DNA of 36,902 nucleotides from Muribaculaceae bacterium. GTDB taxonomy: Bacteria > Bacteroidota > Bacteroidia > Bacteroidales > Muribaculaceae. This document shows positions 23,825 through 31,015 of this stretch, one piece after another. Position 1 is the first letter of the stretch, and every line of letters starts with the position of its first letter. The translations under genes were made by a program, and so were the position numbers. Where the stretch lies: contig JAGAJP010000006.1 of the NCBI GenBank assembly GCA_017626045.1, positions 1-36,902 of the forward strand. The letters run 5' to 3'. The notes below the pieces were generated by a model that was not told the DNA's origin, made no database searches, and saw only the letters and a program-made list of their open reading frames with translations.

Positions 23825-23830
23825 GTAAAG

Positions 23831-25111
23831 ATGAATAGATTTTTTAAGGGGTTGATGATAGCTGTCGGTGCAGGATGGGCTGCCGCCGGATTCGGAGCGG
23901 TCCCTTCAGCCGATCTAGAGACTGACCTGCATAAGCTGTCAGGCAACCTTATGGCATATCCGTATGAGATGAACGAGCCGCCGGCGCAGACCCCGCCTCC
24001 CCCGGGCTACGCGCCGTTTCACCTTGAGCACTACGGGCGCCACGGATCCCGCTGGCTCATTGGAGAGAATGATTACGTCACGCCTGTCCGCAATCTCGAG
24101 AAGGCGGAGCACGCCGGAAAACTGACTCCTCTGGGCAAGGAAGTGCTCGACCTGCTGAGGGAGATGGAAAAAGAGTCACGCGGCAGACTCGGAGAACTTA
24201 CCGACAAAGGAGCGCTGCAACAGCAGGGAATCGGACGAAGGATGGCGCATGCATATCCGGAACTTTTCACAGACTCCTCAATGGTAAACGCCAAGGCTAC
24301 GGTGGTGATCCGATGTATCCTGTCGATGCTCAACGGCCTGCAGGGAATACAGGAAATCGCACCGGGAGTCGGAATAACGAGCGACGCCTCATACGCCGAC
24401 ATGTATTTCATGAACTATGACGACAAACCGGCTTGGGAAATCAAAGACAAAGCCAATGCCACCGTTCTGAAAGAATACCAGGCAAGACACCGGACAAAGG
24501 GAGACTGGATGACAAGACTCGTGACTGATGAGAAATTCGCACGAGACAGCGTCGCGCCCGGCATCATGCCCTATCTATACTGGGTACTTGCCGGCACTCA
24601 GGGACATTCCGGGAAACCCTGGCTCCTCGACAAAGTGTTTTCCGCCGACGAAGCACGCGAGGCATGGCGAGGCGACAACGGAATGTGGATCCTTCACTGC
24701 ATCGACACTCCGCTGACAGAAAGAAGGATGCCATACACCCAGAGAAAACTTCTTAAGAACATCATAGAAAGTACCGACACCGCCATCCTCAGCAGAAAGC
24801 CCAGCGTAAACCTCCGATATGGACACGACGGGATTCTGATCAATCTTATCACACTGATGGAAATCGACGACTTCGGACAGCAGTTCAACTCAATAGAGGA
24901 AGCCGAGGACGCCGGAGTGCGAAGCTTCGACCTAATTCCCATGGCAGGAAACATACAGTTGGTGTTCTACCGAAACGCAGACGGCGACGTGCTTGTGAAA
25001 TGCCTTCTTAACGAGCAGGAACGTCGACTTCCGGCAAAACCGGTAAGCGGCCCCTACTACCGCTGGAGCGACCTCCGCCAATACTATCTCGACAAAGCCT
25101 CCCGATTCTGA
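23831..25111 (+). CDS. Secreted histidine acid phosphatase
   Basis: A 426-residue histidine-type phosphatase of the branch-2 (phytase/MINPP-like) superfamily, exported by a signal peptide (MNRFFKGLMIAVGAGWAAAGFGA). The N-terminal catalytic motif is FHLEHYGRHGSRW with phosphohistidine His71 in RHGSR (70-74); the distal proton-donor pair is His332-Asp333 in YGHDGILI. Related Bacteroides proteins dephosphorylate inositol phosphates or other phosphate esters, but the substrate cannot be assigned from motifs. It has no lipobox, so it is likely soluble in the periplasm. It is cotranscribed with the small upstream Rpn-tail gene from the promoter at 23522. Confidence 0.87.
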   Translation: MNRFFKGLMIAVGAGWAAAGFGAVPSADLETDLHKLSGNLMAYPYEMNEPPAQTPPPPGYAPFHLEHYGRHGSRWLIGENDYVTPVRNLEKAEHAGKLTPLGKEVLDLLREMEKESRGRLGELTDKGALQQQGIGRRMAHAYPELFTDSSMVNAKATVVIRCILSMLNGLQGIQEIAPGVGITSDASYADMYFMNYDDKPAWEIKDKANATVLKEYQARHRTKGDWMTRLVTDEKFARDSVAPGIMPYLYWVLAGTQGHSGKPWLLDKVFSADEAREAWRGDNGMWILHCIDTPLTERRMPYTQRKLLKNIIESTDTAILSRKPSVNLRYGHDGILINLITLMEIDDFGQQFNSIEEAEDAGVRSFDLIPMAGNIQLVFYRNADGDVLVKCLLNEQERRLPAKPVSGPYYRWSDLRQYYLDKASRF

Positions 25112-25156
25112 CCCCAACGTCAAACATCGAAAAGCGGTGAAAAGGGAGGGGATGGA

Positions 25157-25188
25157 TTTGCGGGAATGGGAAACATTTTGTAACTTTG
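25157..25188 (+). promoter_or_regulatory. Promoter of lipoprotein gene
   Basis: TTTG (25157-25160), 20-nt spacer, TAACTTTG (25181-25188): a full consensus match. Start would be near 25195, about 30 nt before the ATG at 25226. Confidence 0.7.
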
Positions 25189-25225
25189 GGGCGTTGATGT
25201 AATAACCCAATAAAACTGAACAATC

Positions 25226-25729
25226 ATGAAGGTATTAAAATTTATGGGAGTTGCCGCCATTACTCTGGCGATGGCATCGTGCGGCGGCAACAAGCAGAAC
25301 GACAACGACACCTCTGCGGTGTCGGAGGAGACTGCTGTAGTGGAGAATCTGCCGGTTGAGAGCGGCATCTATGACGCCACATATTTCGACATCAAGGGAA
25401 AGGACGCCCGCAAGGGTCAGTTTGACGGTCGCGTAATCTATTCGATTTCTCCCGACCAGACGGCGATTCTCGTATATGAGAACGGCAACCGCACCAAGAT
25501 CAAGCACATCATCATGCTTGCCGCACCTCTTGAAAAAAACGACAGCGTCTACACATCCACCGATGCCAAGGGTAATCCAGTGACGCTCTGCAGCGACAGC
25601 GCATGCTTCATTGTAAACTATGTAGCCAACAGCGACACCGTCGCCATCACGCATTCAGCTACTCCACGCAACACATATACTGCCCTCGAGGCCCTCGAGA
25701 AGATCCACGAGGAGGCAGCAAAGAAATAA
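25226..25729 (+). CDS. Small lipoprotein, NlpE-like
   Basis: A 167-residue lipoprotein (signal MKVLKFMGVAAITLAMASC, Cys19), followed by a low-complexity linker (GGNKQNDNDTSAVSEE) and one compact domain (about 45-165). The domain begins GIYDATYFDIKGKD and contains TAILVYENGNRTKIKHIIM, a small beta-barrel-like layout reminiscent of the NlpE N-terminal domain, but I cannot confirm this. Two cysteines (in LCSDSACF) could form a disulfide. It has its own promoter and is followed by a perfect hairpin. Function unknown; likely outer-membrane anchored. Confidence 0.7.
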   Translation: MKVLKFMGVAAITLAMASCGGNKQNDNDTSAVSEETAVVENLPVESGIYDATYFDIKGKDARKGQFDGRVIYSISPDQTAILVYENGNRTKIKHIIMLAAPLEKNDSVYTSTDAKGNPVTLCSDSACFIVNYVANSDTVAITHSATPRNTYTALEALEKIHEEAAKK

Positions 25730-25750
25730 GTTTAGAACGAACATGATTCA

Positions 25751-25781
25751 GGCGGGTCAAATCCAAAAGATTTGACCCGCC
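25751..25781. terminator. Hairpin after lipoprotein gene
   Basis: A perfect 13-bp stem, GGCGGGTCAAATC-CAAAA-GATTTGACCCGCC, 22 bp after the stop codon. No long T run follows, so it may act as a terminator or mRNA 3' stabiliser. It could also serve the convergent lyase gene. Confidence 0.65.
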
Positions 25782-25810
25782 TATACTTTACCGGGATTGA
25801 GGGATTCACC

Positions 25811-25840
25811 GGGGGCGAGGAATTCGAATTCCTCGTCCCC
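25811..25840 (+). repeat. 22-bp palindrome family copy
   Basis: Half site CGAGGAATTC with its complement (25816-25835), flanked by GGGG and TCCCC, five bases before the end of the convergent lyase gene. The outermost pair is G-T rather than G-C. This copy lacks the CAGGTGC linker and the AT-rich arms. Confidence 0.7.
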
Positions 25841-25845
25841 AGTAA

Positions 25846-28800
25846 TCAGTCTTGCGGGATGGTTTCCTGCATATAGATGGCGTCGAGGCTCCAGAGAGCC
25901 GCGTCGTTGGTACTGACGGGCGACATCTCATGTAGGGAAGCCGGCACTTCGCTGCCTTCGAGAAGGGTAACCTCGGGACGCGGGGCATCGGTATGCTCGG
26001 CGGTAGTGAGAAGGTCGTGCCATGCCTCGTCGGCAAGTTTCCTGTCGCCACGTTTCCATGCGGAATATGCCTGGAGACGCGACACGCGAAAACGGTTGTG
26101 GAGAATCTCGCGCGACTTCTGCTTGTAGTGTGTGGCGTGTTCAAGCCATGCATCCTCCCATTCCTTGTTGGGAATAACCTCCATCATCTCGTTCATCAGC
26201 TCAAAACCTCCCATGATGGTCATAAGATGGTTGGTAGTCTGCAGCTTCGGATCGCATTCGGAAGTGATGACTCCGGTGGCGGGATCATATCCGAGCGCGA
26301 GAGGGCCGGTGAAGAGACGCGACGGGAGGCGGCAGATGCTTTCCATTCCGGTCACTATCTTGTCGCGGTATCTGGTGTTGCCCGTGCGCTCCCATTCGGT
26401 CATCCAGTTGCCGGCGTAAGCCAGCCAGTCAGGACCGAAACGCAGGCGCGCCGGAGCGGTGCAGGGATATTTCTCTCTGGGCTGCGCCAGACGCATGGGA
26501 TCGATGGTGTATAATTTCTGGTCTGAGTCGGTGACATCGCTCATGAGGTCGCCGAGACGCTCGTCGGCGGTGAGATAATACATTATCCTGTTGAATCCCG
26601 CCTGGCTAATGCGAGCCTCCTTGGCTCCGCAACCCCAGTGGCTCACATTGTGGCGGCTACCCAGTCCGGCGTTCGGCCCTATGTGGTATACGTCGACCTC
26701 GGAGGCATGGCGCGTCATAGCCGTCGCCATGCGCCATAGCTCAGGATCGGCGGAGCGAAGGAAATGATACCATAGCCAGAGGTTGCTGGCAAGCTCCGTG
26801 TTGTCCCAAGCAAAGCCGCCGATGTCATACCGCCATGTGTGGCGCACAGGGTCGTAGGCATGCATCACGTCGCCATAGTGCCAGAAACCATACCAGCGGT
26901 TCTCCTCGATGGCATTCCTATAGAAATCGGCATACATGTCGATACGGTCCTCCACATCCGCGCGGGCGGGAGTGGAACGGTCGGGAAGACTCCATATACC
27001 GAACGCCTTGTGGCGGTGAAGGTAGTCGGGAGTCGGAAGAAGCACGCTCTCCATTCCGGCAGCTGCGGCGTTGGCGGCGAAAGCCTCCTTGCCGCGATAG
27101 CCGGAGTCTGGACGGATAGTAATCTCGGATGTCCGCGCGATGCCGTAGGGAGTGCTCATTCCCTCCTGCACGTCCTCATAGCTTGAATTAAGTCCGTGGG
27201 CGCGCACATCGTAATGGCGCAGGTCCATAGGCTCGGCGTCCGGGCTCCAGAGCCATGCGGTGACGGTAGCGGTGTCGGAGCGGGCTCCGCTTACCTCCAG
27301 ACCTGACGGGCATGACTGCCAGAAATCCTTTACGGCAAGCGTGACACCGCCGGAGATATCGCCGGCATACACACAGCCCCGCGCCCTATGGCCGCCGAAA
27401 GTGCCTATCCAGGGTGAATCGGCTGTCGCCTTCTTCCTCACGGTGTAGCCGTCCGGACCGAGCTGGCTGAGACGGAAACCGTCCCATGCCGCCCAGTCGT
27501 CGATCAACTGCCTGCCAGCTTCGTCGAAAGCGTCATATTCCGGCACCCTCTCGCCCCTCATCTGCATCTCCTGCACCGAGGGGGTACGCTTGCCGGTGGC
27601 GGGATTGTTGATGACACGTCTGCCAACCAACGGCTGCACCGGTTCGCTCCACACTCCGTCGCCGGATGTGGAGAACGCCACGTGGCGGTTGTATGCCGCC
27701 TCGCGCATGGGCACTTCCACCTCCAGTCCGAGTGCCGATATGAAATCCTTGTCCTGGTCTCCGTCAAACACAAATGAATGAGTCACCTTGATATCGGGAC
27801 TGGAGCCGAAGAATCCGAGGCGAAGTGTCCACGGAAGCCATTCGCGGCCGTCGGCAGACGCATGGACTCCGGTAAGTTTCACCACTGCTCTCTCAGCACC
27901 GTTGCGTTCCACTTCCGCCGATGCGAGACGGCATCCGAGTGACACGGCGCCGACAGTGCCGGGATTCGGTGAATCCTTTACCGCCCCCACAAGTCGCGCG
28001 GCTCCCGCCGTACGGACTCCGGAAGTGACTATGGAGTCGATTATATTAGCAACGGGTGCGCCGAGAGCGTCAGGCTTAGGAATATATACATACGAGTCTC
28101 CTGCCTTGACCACTATCTGCGAGCCGCTGTCGTCGGCAAGCATTTCCTTAGTATGCTTGCGATTACCTTTTTTCGCCTTTCCTATCCTCACGCAAAGGGG
28201 AGATGCTCCCGCCGGCACTGTTCCTGCCACCGCCGCCCACTTCACGCTCCCGTCGGGCCAGTAAGACAGAGGCCACGTCTCGGTAGGAAATTCCGAAGAA
28301 CCGGACGCGAGGGCAAGCGAACTGCCGGTTGTCACTGCGCCGGCGTCAAAAGGCACGCCGAAAGTGACGGGCACATCCGACTCCGGAGCCTCGCCTACCC
28401 ACGATAGCGGTACGTCGGTCTCCTGAAGAGGCTCGCAATGATAGGAGAAGTTGGTGAGACGGGTGCGGCTGAGGGTGGTGCGGAACGCAAACCAGCCCTC
28501 TGTGAGAGGCTCGGGGTCGCGGAAATCCACCAGACGTTTTCCATCGATGAAATACTGCGTGCGCAGCCCGTCGGTGGTAATCTTGATATGATACCATTTT
28601 CCGGGTTTCAGAAGATTGTCGGCATCGGTATATTCCTTGATGATTGCCGGACGGAAATCGGGGTTGTCGACACCACGTCCGTCTCCCGTATAGCGACGGA
28701 AACGGGTTGTGGTGTTGTGGTTGCCGCCATATCCGAGATAATACAGACTGAGGGTATATGAATTGACAAACTTACCACCCCGATTGTCGAGATTTTTCCA

Positions 28801-29133
28801 TATATCGGAAGCGTTAGGGTCGGTCGCCATCCAGAAGCAGTTGAGGTCGCTCAGACGGTCGGTGGGATTTTCCGTCACCACCTGTGCGTCATATTCAATC
28901 ACCGTGCGCCCCTTCATCTTCTCCTTGCGCCATACGCTAAGTCCCTTGGGAGCCACAAATTCGGCGGTATCACCCCGGAAGGTCACCTCGTATGGGCCTT
29001 CCGATTCAACCTTCCAGTACTTTTTGAAGTCCTTGGCATTCAAGCCTGAGACAGTATTGGCTGCGGTCAAAGAGGCAACACCCCATGCCAGCATGCCAAT
29101 TGCTGTCAAAATCTTCATATAGGTTCGTTTCAT
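25846..29133 (-). CDS. DUF6250 + PL26-like rhamnogalacturonan lyase
   Basis: A 1095-residue secreted protein with a signal peptide (MKRTYMKILTAIGMLAWGVASLTAAN). Residues about 25-235 form a concanavalin-like DUF6250 domain (GPYEVTFRGDTAEFVAPKGLSVW; GKWYHIKITTDGLRTQYFIDGKRLVDF). Residues about 255-500 match the N-terminal beta domain of exo-rhamnogalacturonan lyases (VTFGVPFDAGAV; WPLSYWPDGSVKWAAVAG), and about 500-1095 the catalytic and helical part (RWYGFWHYGDVMHAYDP; GGFAWDNTELASNLWLWYHFLRS; HNVSHWGCGAKEARISQAGFNRIMYYL). This points to cleavage of rhamnogalacturonan I from pectin. ATG 29133 was chosen because the 12 extra upstream codons come from a tandem 12-bp repeat before the signal peptide. 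It is a lone CAZyme gene here: no SusC/SusD or sensor regulator is adjacent. Confidence 0.8.
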   Translation of the reverse strand: MKRTYMKILTAIGMLAWGVASLTAANTVSGLNAKDFKKYWKVESEGPYEVTFRGDTAEFVAPKGLSVWRKEKMKGRTVIEYDAQVVTENPTDRLSDLNCFWMATDPNASDIWKNLDNRGGKFVNSYTLSLYYLGYGGNHNTTTRFRRYTGDGRGVDNPDFRPAIIKEYTDADNLLKPGKWYHIKITTDGLRTQYFIDGKRLVDFRDPEPLTEGWFAFRTTLSRTRLTNFSYHCEPLQETDVPLSWVGEAPESDVPVTFGVPFDAGAVTTGSSLALASGSSEFPTETWPLSYWPDGSVKWAAVAGTVPAGASPLCVRIGKAKKGNRKHTKEMLADDSGSQIVVKAGDSYVYIPKPDALGAPVANIIDSIVTSGVRTAGAARLVGAVKDSPNPGTVGAVSLGCRLASAEVERNGAERAVVKLTGVHASADGREWLPWTLRLGFFGSSPDIKVTHSFVFDGDQDKDFISALGLEVEVPMREAAYNRHVAFSTSGDGVWSEPVQPLVGRRVINNPATGKRTPSVQEMQMRGERVPEYDAFDEAGRQLIDDWAAWDGFRLSQLGPDGYTVRKKATADSPWIGTFGGHRARGCVYAGDISGGVTLAVKDFWQSCPSGLEVSGARSDTATVTAWLWSPDAEPMDLRHYDVRAHGLNSSYEDVQEGMSTPYGIARTSEITIRPDSGYRGKEAFAANAAAAGMESVLLPTPDYLHRHKAFGIWSLPDRSTPARADVEDRIDMYADFYRNAIEENRWYGFWHYGDVMHAYDPVRHTWRYDIGGFAWDNTELASNLWLWYHFLRSADPELWRMATAMTRHASEVDVYHIGPNAGLGSRHNVSHWGCGAKEARISQAGFNRIMYYLTADERLGDLMSDVTDSDQKLYTIDPMRLAQPREKYPCTAPARLRFGPDWLAYAGNWMTEWERTGNTRYRDKIVTGMESICRLPSRLFTGPLALGYDPATGVITSECDPKLQTTNHLMTIMGGFELMNEMMEVIPNKEWEDAWLEHATHYKQKSREILHNRFRVSRLQAYSAWKRGDRKLADEAWHDLLTTAEHTDAPRPEVTLLEGSEVPASLHEMSPVSTNDAALWSLDAIYMQETIPQD

Positions 29134-29155
29134 GTCGGTTATAATGTCGGTTATA
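29132..29155 (-). repeat. Tandem 12-bp repeat at lyase start
   Basis: ATGTCGGTTATA occurs twice in tandem on the plus strand (29132-29143, 29144-29155), that is, directly before the ATG of the lyase on the minus strand. The length keeps the frame, which is why a longer frame starting at 29169 exists. Confidence 0.8.
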
Positions 29156-29198
29156 TTTAACTTAATCAAATAAAATTCAACCTTTTATACGAATCACG

Positions 29199-29244
29199 TT
29201 TTACGCAGTGCACCGCGAATATACTCGCAGCGCACTGCGTAAAA
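29199..29244 (-). promoter_or_regulatory. 5'-terminal mRNA hairpin or operator
   Basis: A 13-bp perfect inverted repeat TTTTACGCAGTGC (29199-29211) / GCACTGCGTAAAA (29232-29244) with a GCGA/TCGC mini-stem inside. It begins a few bases after the predicted transcription start (near 29249) of the lyase gene, so the transcript would start with a long hairpin. It could protect the 5' end, act as a regulatory leader or be a protein-binding site. Confidence 0.5.
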
Positions 29245-29255
29245 ACATCGCAATG

Positions 29256-29286
29256 CAAATTTAATAAAAAATATCCATCCGCGCAA
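29256..29286 (-). promoter_or_regulatory. Promoter of lyase gene
   Basis: Minus strand: TTG (29286-29284), 20-nt spacer, TAAATTTG (29263-29256), both consensus. It lies directly behind the stop codon of the GH108 gene and gives the lyase its own transcription unit with a leader of about 115 nt. Confidence 0.6.
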
Positions 29287-29289
29287 CAG

Positions 29290-29859
29290 TCAGAGGCGTA
29301 TGTCGTTGATACGACGTATCCAGCCCTTGCGGAATTTGAGATTTGCCGGTCTTTGTCGACATATCGACCCTATGAAGTCGAGGCGAGCCTGACGCAATGC
29401 CTCAAACAACCCGGCAGGATTCCTGCGGTTTACTTCTCCGAGAGTCACCTCGCCCACAATTCCGTCGGGATTCACTCCGAGCACTTTCTGCGGAATCCGT
29501 ATACCGTTTACACCGCTCGTCCACACCCAGTCCACAAGCATATGCGCCACTCCCGCGCTTTGTATTCGGTCGGCTTGCCAGCGGTTCCAGAAAAGGGTCC
29601 TGAGCACTGCGAGCCATTCATCGTAGCCGATAGCCGCAAGATCTCCCGGCTCCGGATCCGGCATCCCTTTCATGCGACGGAAGTCTCGAAAGGTCCGCAT
29701 GGTGATTCCGACGACCGTAAAGCCCCCTGCGTCGTCCGGATCAAACGCCACTCCTTTGGCTCTCGCCTTCGCGAACAGTTCCGGGAGAGACGCTTTTTTA
29801 TCTCTCACGCCTGTTTCCCAATAGATAAGGGAGGGTATTATCGTCTCAATTTTCGCCAT
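29290..29859 (-). CDS. GH108 muramidase-like endolysin
   Basis: A 189-residue lysozyme-like protein of the GH108/TtsA ('secretion activating') type, which cleaves peptidoglycan. The N-terminal catalytic helix carries Glu15 in IYWETGV, followed after an insertion by the characteristic DPDDAGGFTVVGIT (about 39-52), then DEWLAVLRTLFWNRWQADRI and VDWVWTSGVNG; the C-terminal third (PQKVLGVNPDGIVGEVTLGEVN) is the usual peptidoglycan-binding fold with the DG.vG..T pattern. There is no signal peptide, so export would need a holin-like helper. The family motif EGG reads ETG here. ATG 29859 overlaps the upstream lipoprotein gene by 22 bp; a longer start at 29889 adds ten residues. Such proteins occur in phages and in type 10 secretion. 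Confidence 0.8.
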   Translation of the reverse strand: MAKIETIIPSLIYWETGVRDKKASLPELFAKARAKGVAFDPDDAGGFTVVGITMRTFRDFRRMKGMPDPEPGDLAAIGYDEWLAVLRTLFWNRWQADRIQSAGVAHMLVDWVWTSGVNGIRIPQKVLGVNPDGIVGEVTLGEVNRRNPAGLFEALRQARLDFIGSICRQRPANLKFRKGWIRRINDIRL

Positions 29860-30359
29860 ATCACCATGTAGATTAAAATAATCACACATAACGCCACCAA
29901 CAGACGGATACTGCCGAAAGGACTCGCCACGCTATCGGGAATTTGCTCGGAACTCGACACACCGGAGTAGGAGGTCTCTGCGCTCTGTGCCGACTGAAGC
30001 CGAGTGTTTTCCCTTACTTCGACCTCCTTGATTCCCGTTTTTCGACTGCCGACGGTCTCGGACGCGGCAGATACATTCGTCGAGCGGACTCCACGCATAG
30101 TAACCCTTCCGTTACTGTCCAACTGCATCTCGCCTCCCGAATCCACAAAGTCGATTTTCCGCAGAACACGGTCTGTCGCCACCTCCACGCTACCGATCTC
30201 GAAGGATCGGGAAAACTTGCTGATGCCGGTCGACAACGAAAGAGTGTCGGCAACCGACGAGTCTGCACTGAAGTCAGCGGCAGAGGATTTTTTCGCGCTT
30301 CCGCAACCGGCAAGCCATACCAAAGCCACCGCCGGCAAGACCATACTAATCTTTTTCAT
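29838..30359 (-). CDS. Lipoprotein with C-terminal TM, u-spanin-like
   Basis: A 173-residue protein with signals at both ends: an N-terminal lipoprotein signal (lipobox LAGC, Cys19) and one C-terminal transmembrane helix at about 151-168 followed by WRKLRR. The region between is hydrophilic and Ser/Glu-rich, with two short beta-like stretches (FEIGSVEVATDRVLRKIDF; KEVEVREN). A lipid-anchored N-terminus plus an inner-membrane C-terminal helix is the topology of phage unimolecular spanins, which fuse inner and outer membrane during lysis. Its place directly before, and overlapping, a GH108 muramidase gene supports this. There is no sequence family I recognise, so the spanin call rests on topology and context only. 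Confidence 0.55.
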   Translation of the reverse strand: MKKISMVLPAVALVWLAGCGSAKKSSAADFSADSSVADTLSLSTGISKFSRSFEIGSVEVATDRVLRKIDFVDSGGEMQLDSNGRVTMRGVRSTNVSAASETVGSRKTGIKEVEVRENTRLQSAQSAETSYSGVSSSEQIPDSVASPFGSIRLLVALCVIILIYMVIWRKLRR

Positions 30360-30394
30360 ATTGAAAAGTTAAGTTGATTGGATTAAGAGTCCAT

Positions 30395-30745
30395 CTAATA
30401 TTCACTTGGGGGCACTCTTCCGGCGCATCCCCTTACGCAGCATTTCCTTGCCTCCGCCTCCGTAAGACGGAGTTCCACCTCATGACGGGTGTGCAGTTCC
30501 TTCATTCTCATCCCCTGTTCCTGACGGAGTTCCTTATAGATAGCGTCGATCTTGGCGTCGCGCTCCGCGAGACGCGACTCCAGCCAGTCTATCTGTTTGC
30601 GGCCGTTCTCATTCTCTAAAGCCGTCACGCCCGCCTCCTGCTCCCGTCTCCTCACACGCCGGGACTGCCACCATTTCATGGTCTCCACCACCCCCTGCAC
30701 TCCTCCGACAGTGCCCAAAAGCGTCATAAACTCAGTAATCTCCAT
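30395..30745 (-). CDS. Small coiled-coil protein, possible holin partner
   Basis: A 116-residue protein. Residues 6-22 (FMTLLGTVGGVQGVVET) are moderately hydrophobic and end in KWW and an arginine cluster (SRRVRRR), which may be a membrane anchor of holin-like type. Residues about 36-100 form a charged coiled coil (RKQIDWLESRLAERDAKIDAIYKELRQEQ). The C-terminus is cysteine-rich (CCVRGC, then GRVPPSEY). The family is not recognised; similar short proteins precede lysis genes in some Bacteroidota prophages, from memory rather than a search. It is the first gene of the three-gene set, with a -7 box 27 bp upstream and 35 bp to the lipoprotein gene. Confidence 0.5.
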   Translation of the reverse strand: MEITEFMTLLGTVGGVQGVVETMKWWQSRRVRRREQEAGVTALENENGRKQIDWLESRLAERDAKIDAIYKELRQEQGMRMKELHTRHEVELRLTEAEARKCCVRGCAGRVPPSEY

Positions 30746-30771
30746 ACTCGATGTCTAATAAATCGTCACCG

Positions 30772-30779
30772 CAAAATTA
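30772..30779 (-). promoter_or_regulatory. -7 box of lysis-like cassette
   Basis: The minus strand reads TAATTTTG (30779-30772), an exact -7 consensus, 27 bp upstream of the ATG at 30745. A -33 TTTG at the right distance was not found; that stretch is C/G-rich. Confidence 0.45.
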
Positions 30780-30905
30780 CCGCCGCCCCTCCCCCGGCAC
30801 CCCTTATCGCCCAAAACGGCATACTCCTCCCCCCCAAAAAAGCCCTGCCTCAAAAAAATATTATTTTCAAATCTCCCAACCCACACGAAATCCGGTGAGT
30901 TTTGA

Positions 30906-30935
30906 TTGCCATGTCAGATTTTCTTCGTAAATTTG
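30906..30935 (+). promoter_or_regulatory. Promoter of thioredoxin-like lipoprotein
   Basis: TTG (30906-30908), 19-nt spacer, TAAATTTG (30928-30935). It fires away from the lysis-like cassette, towards the gene starting at 31016. The leader would be about 75 nt. Confidence 0.55.
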
Positions 30936-31015
30936 CAATCTGATAGGCAGCGTTGCCGATATGACCGTTTTATGCCTGTCAAGATTGGTTAAATAACAAA
31001 CGAATTTTTCAGAAC

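Noticed and set aside
29290..30745. Complete prophage
   Set aside because: Only lysis-like genes are present; no integrase, terminase, capsid or tail gene and no attachment repeats flank them.
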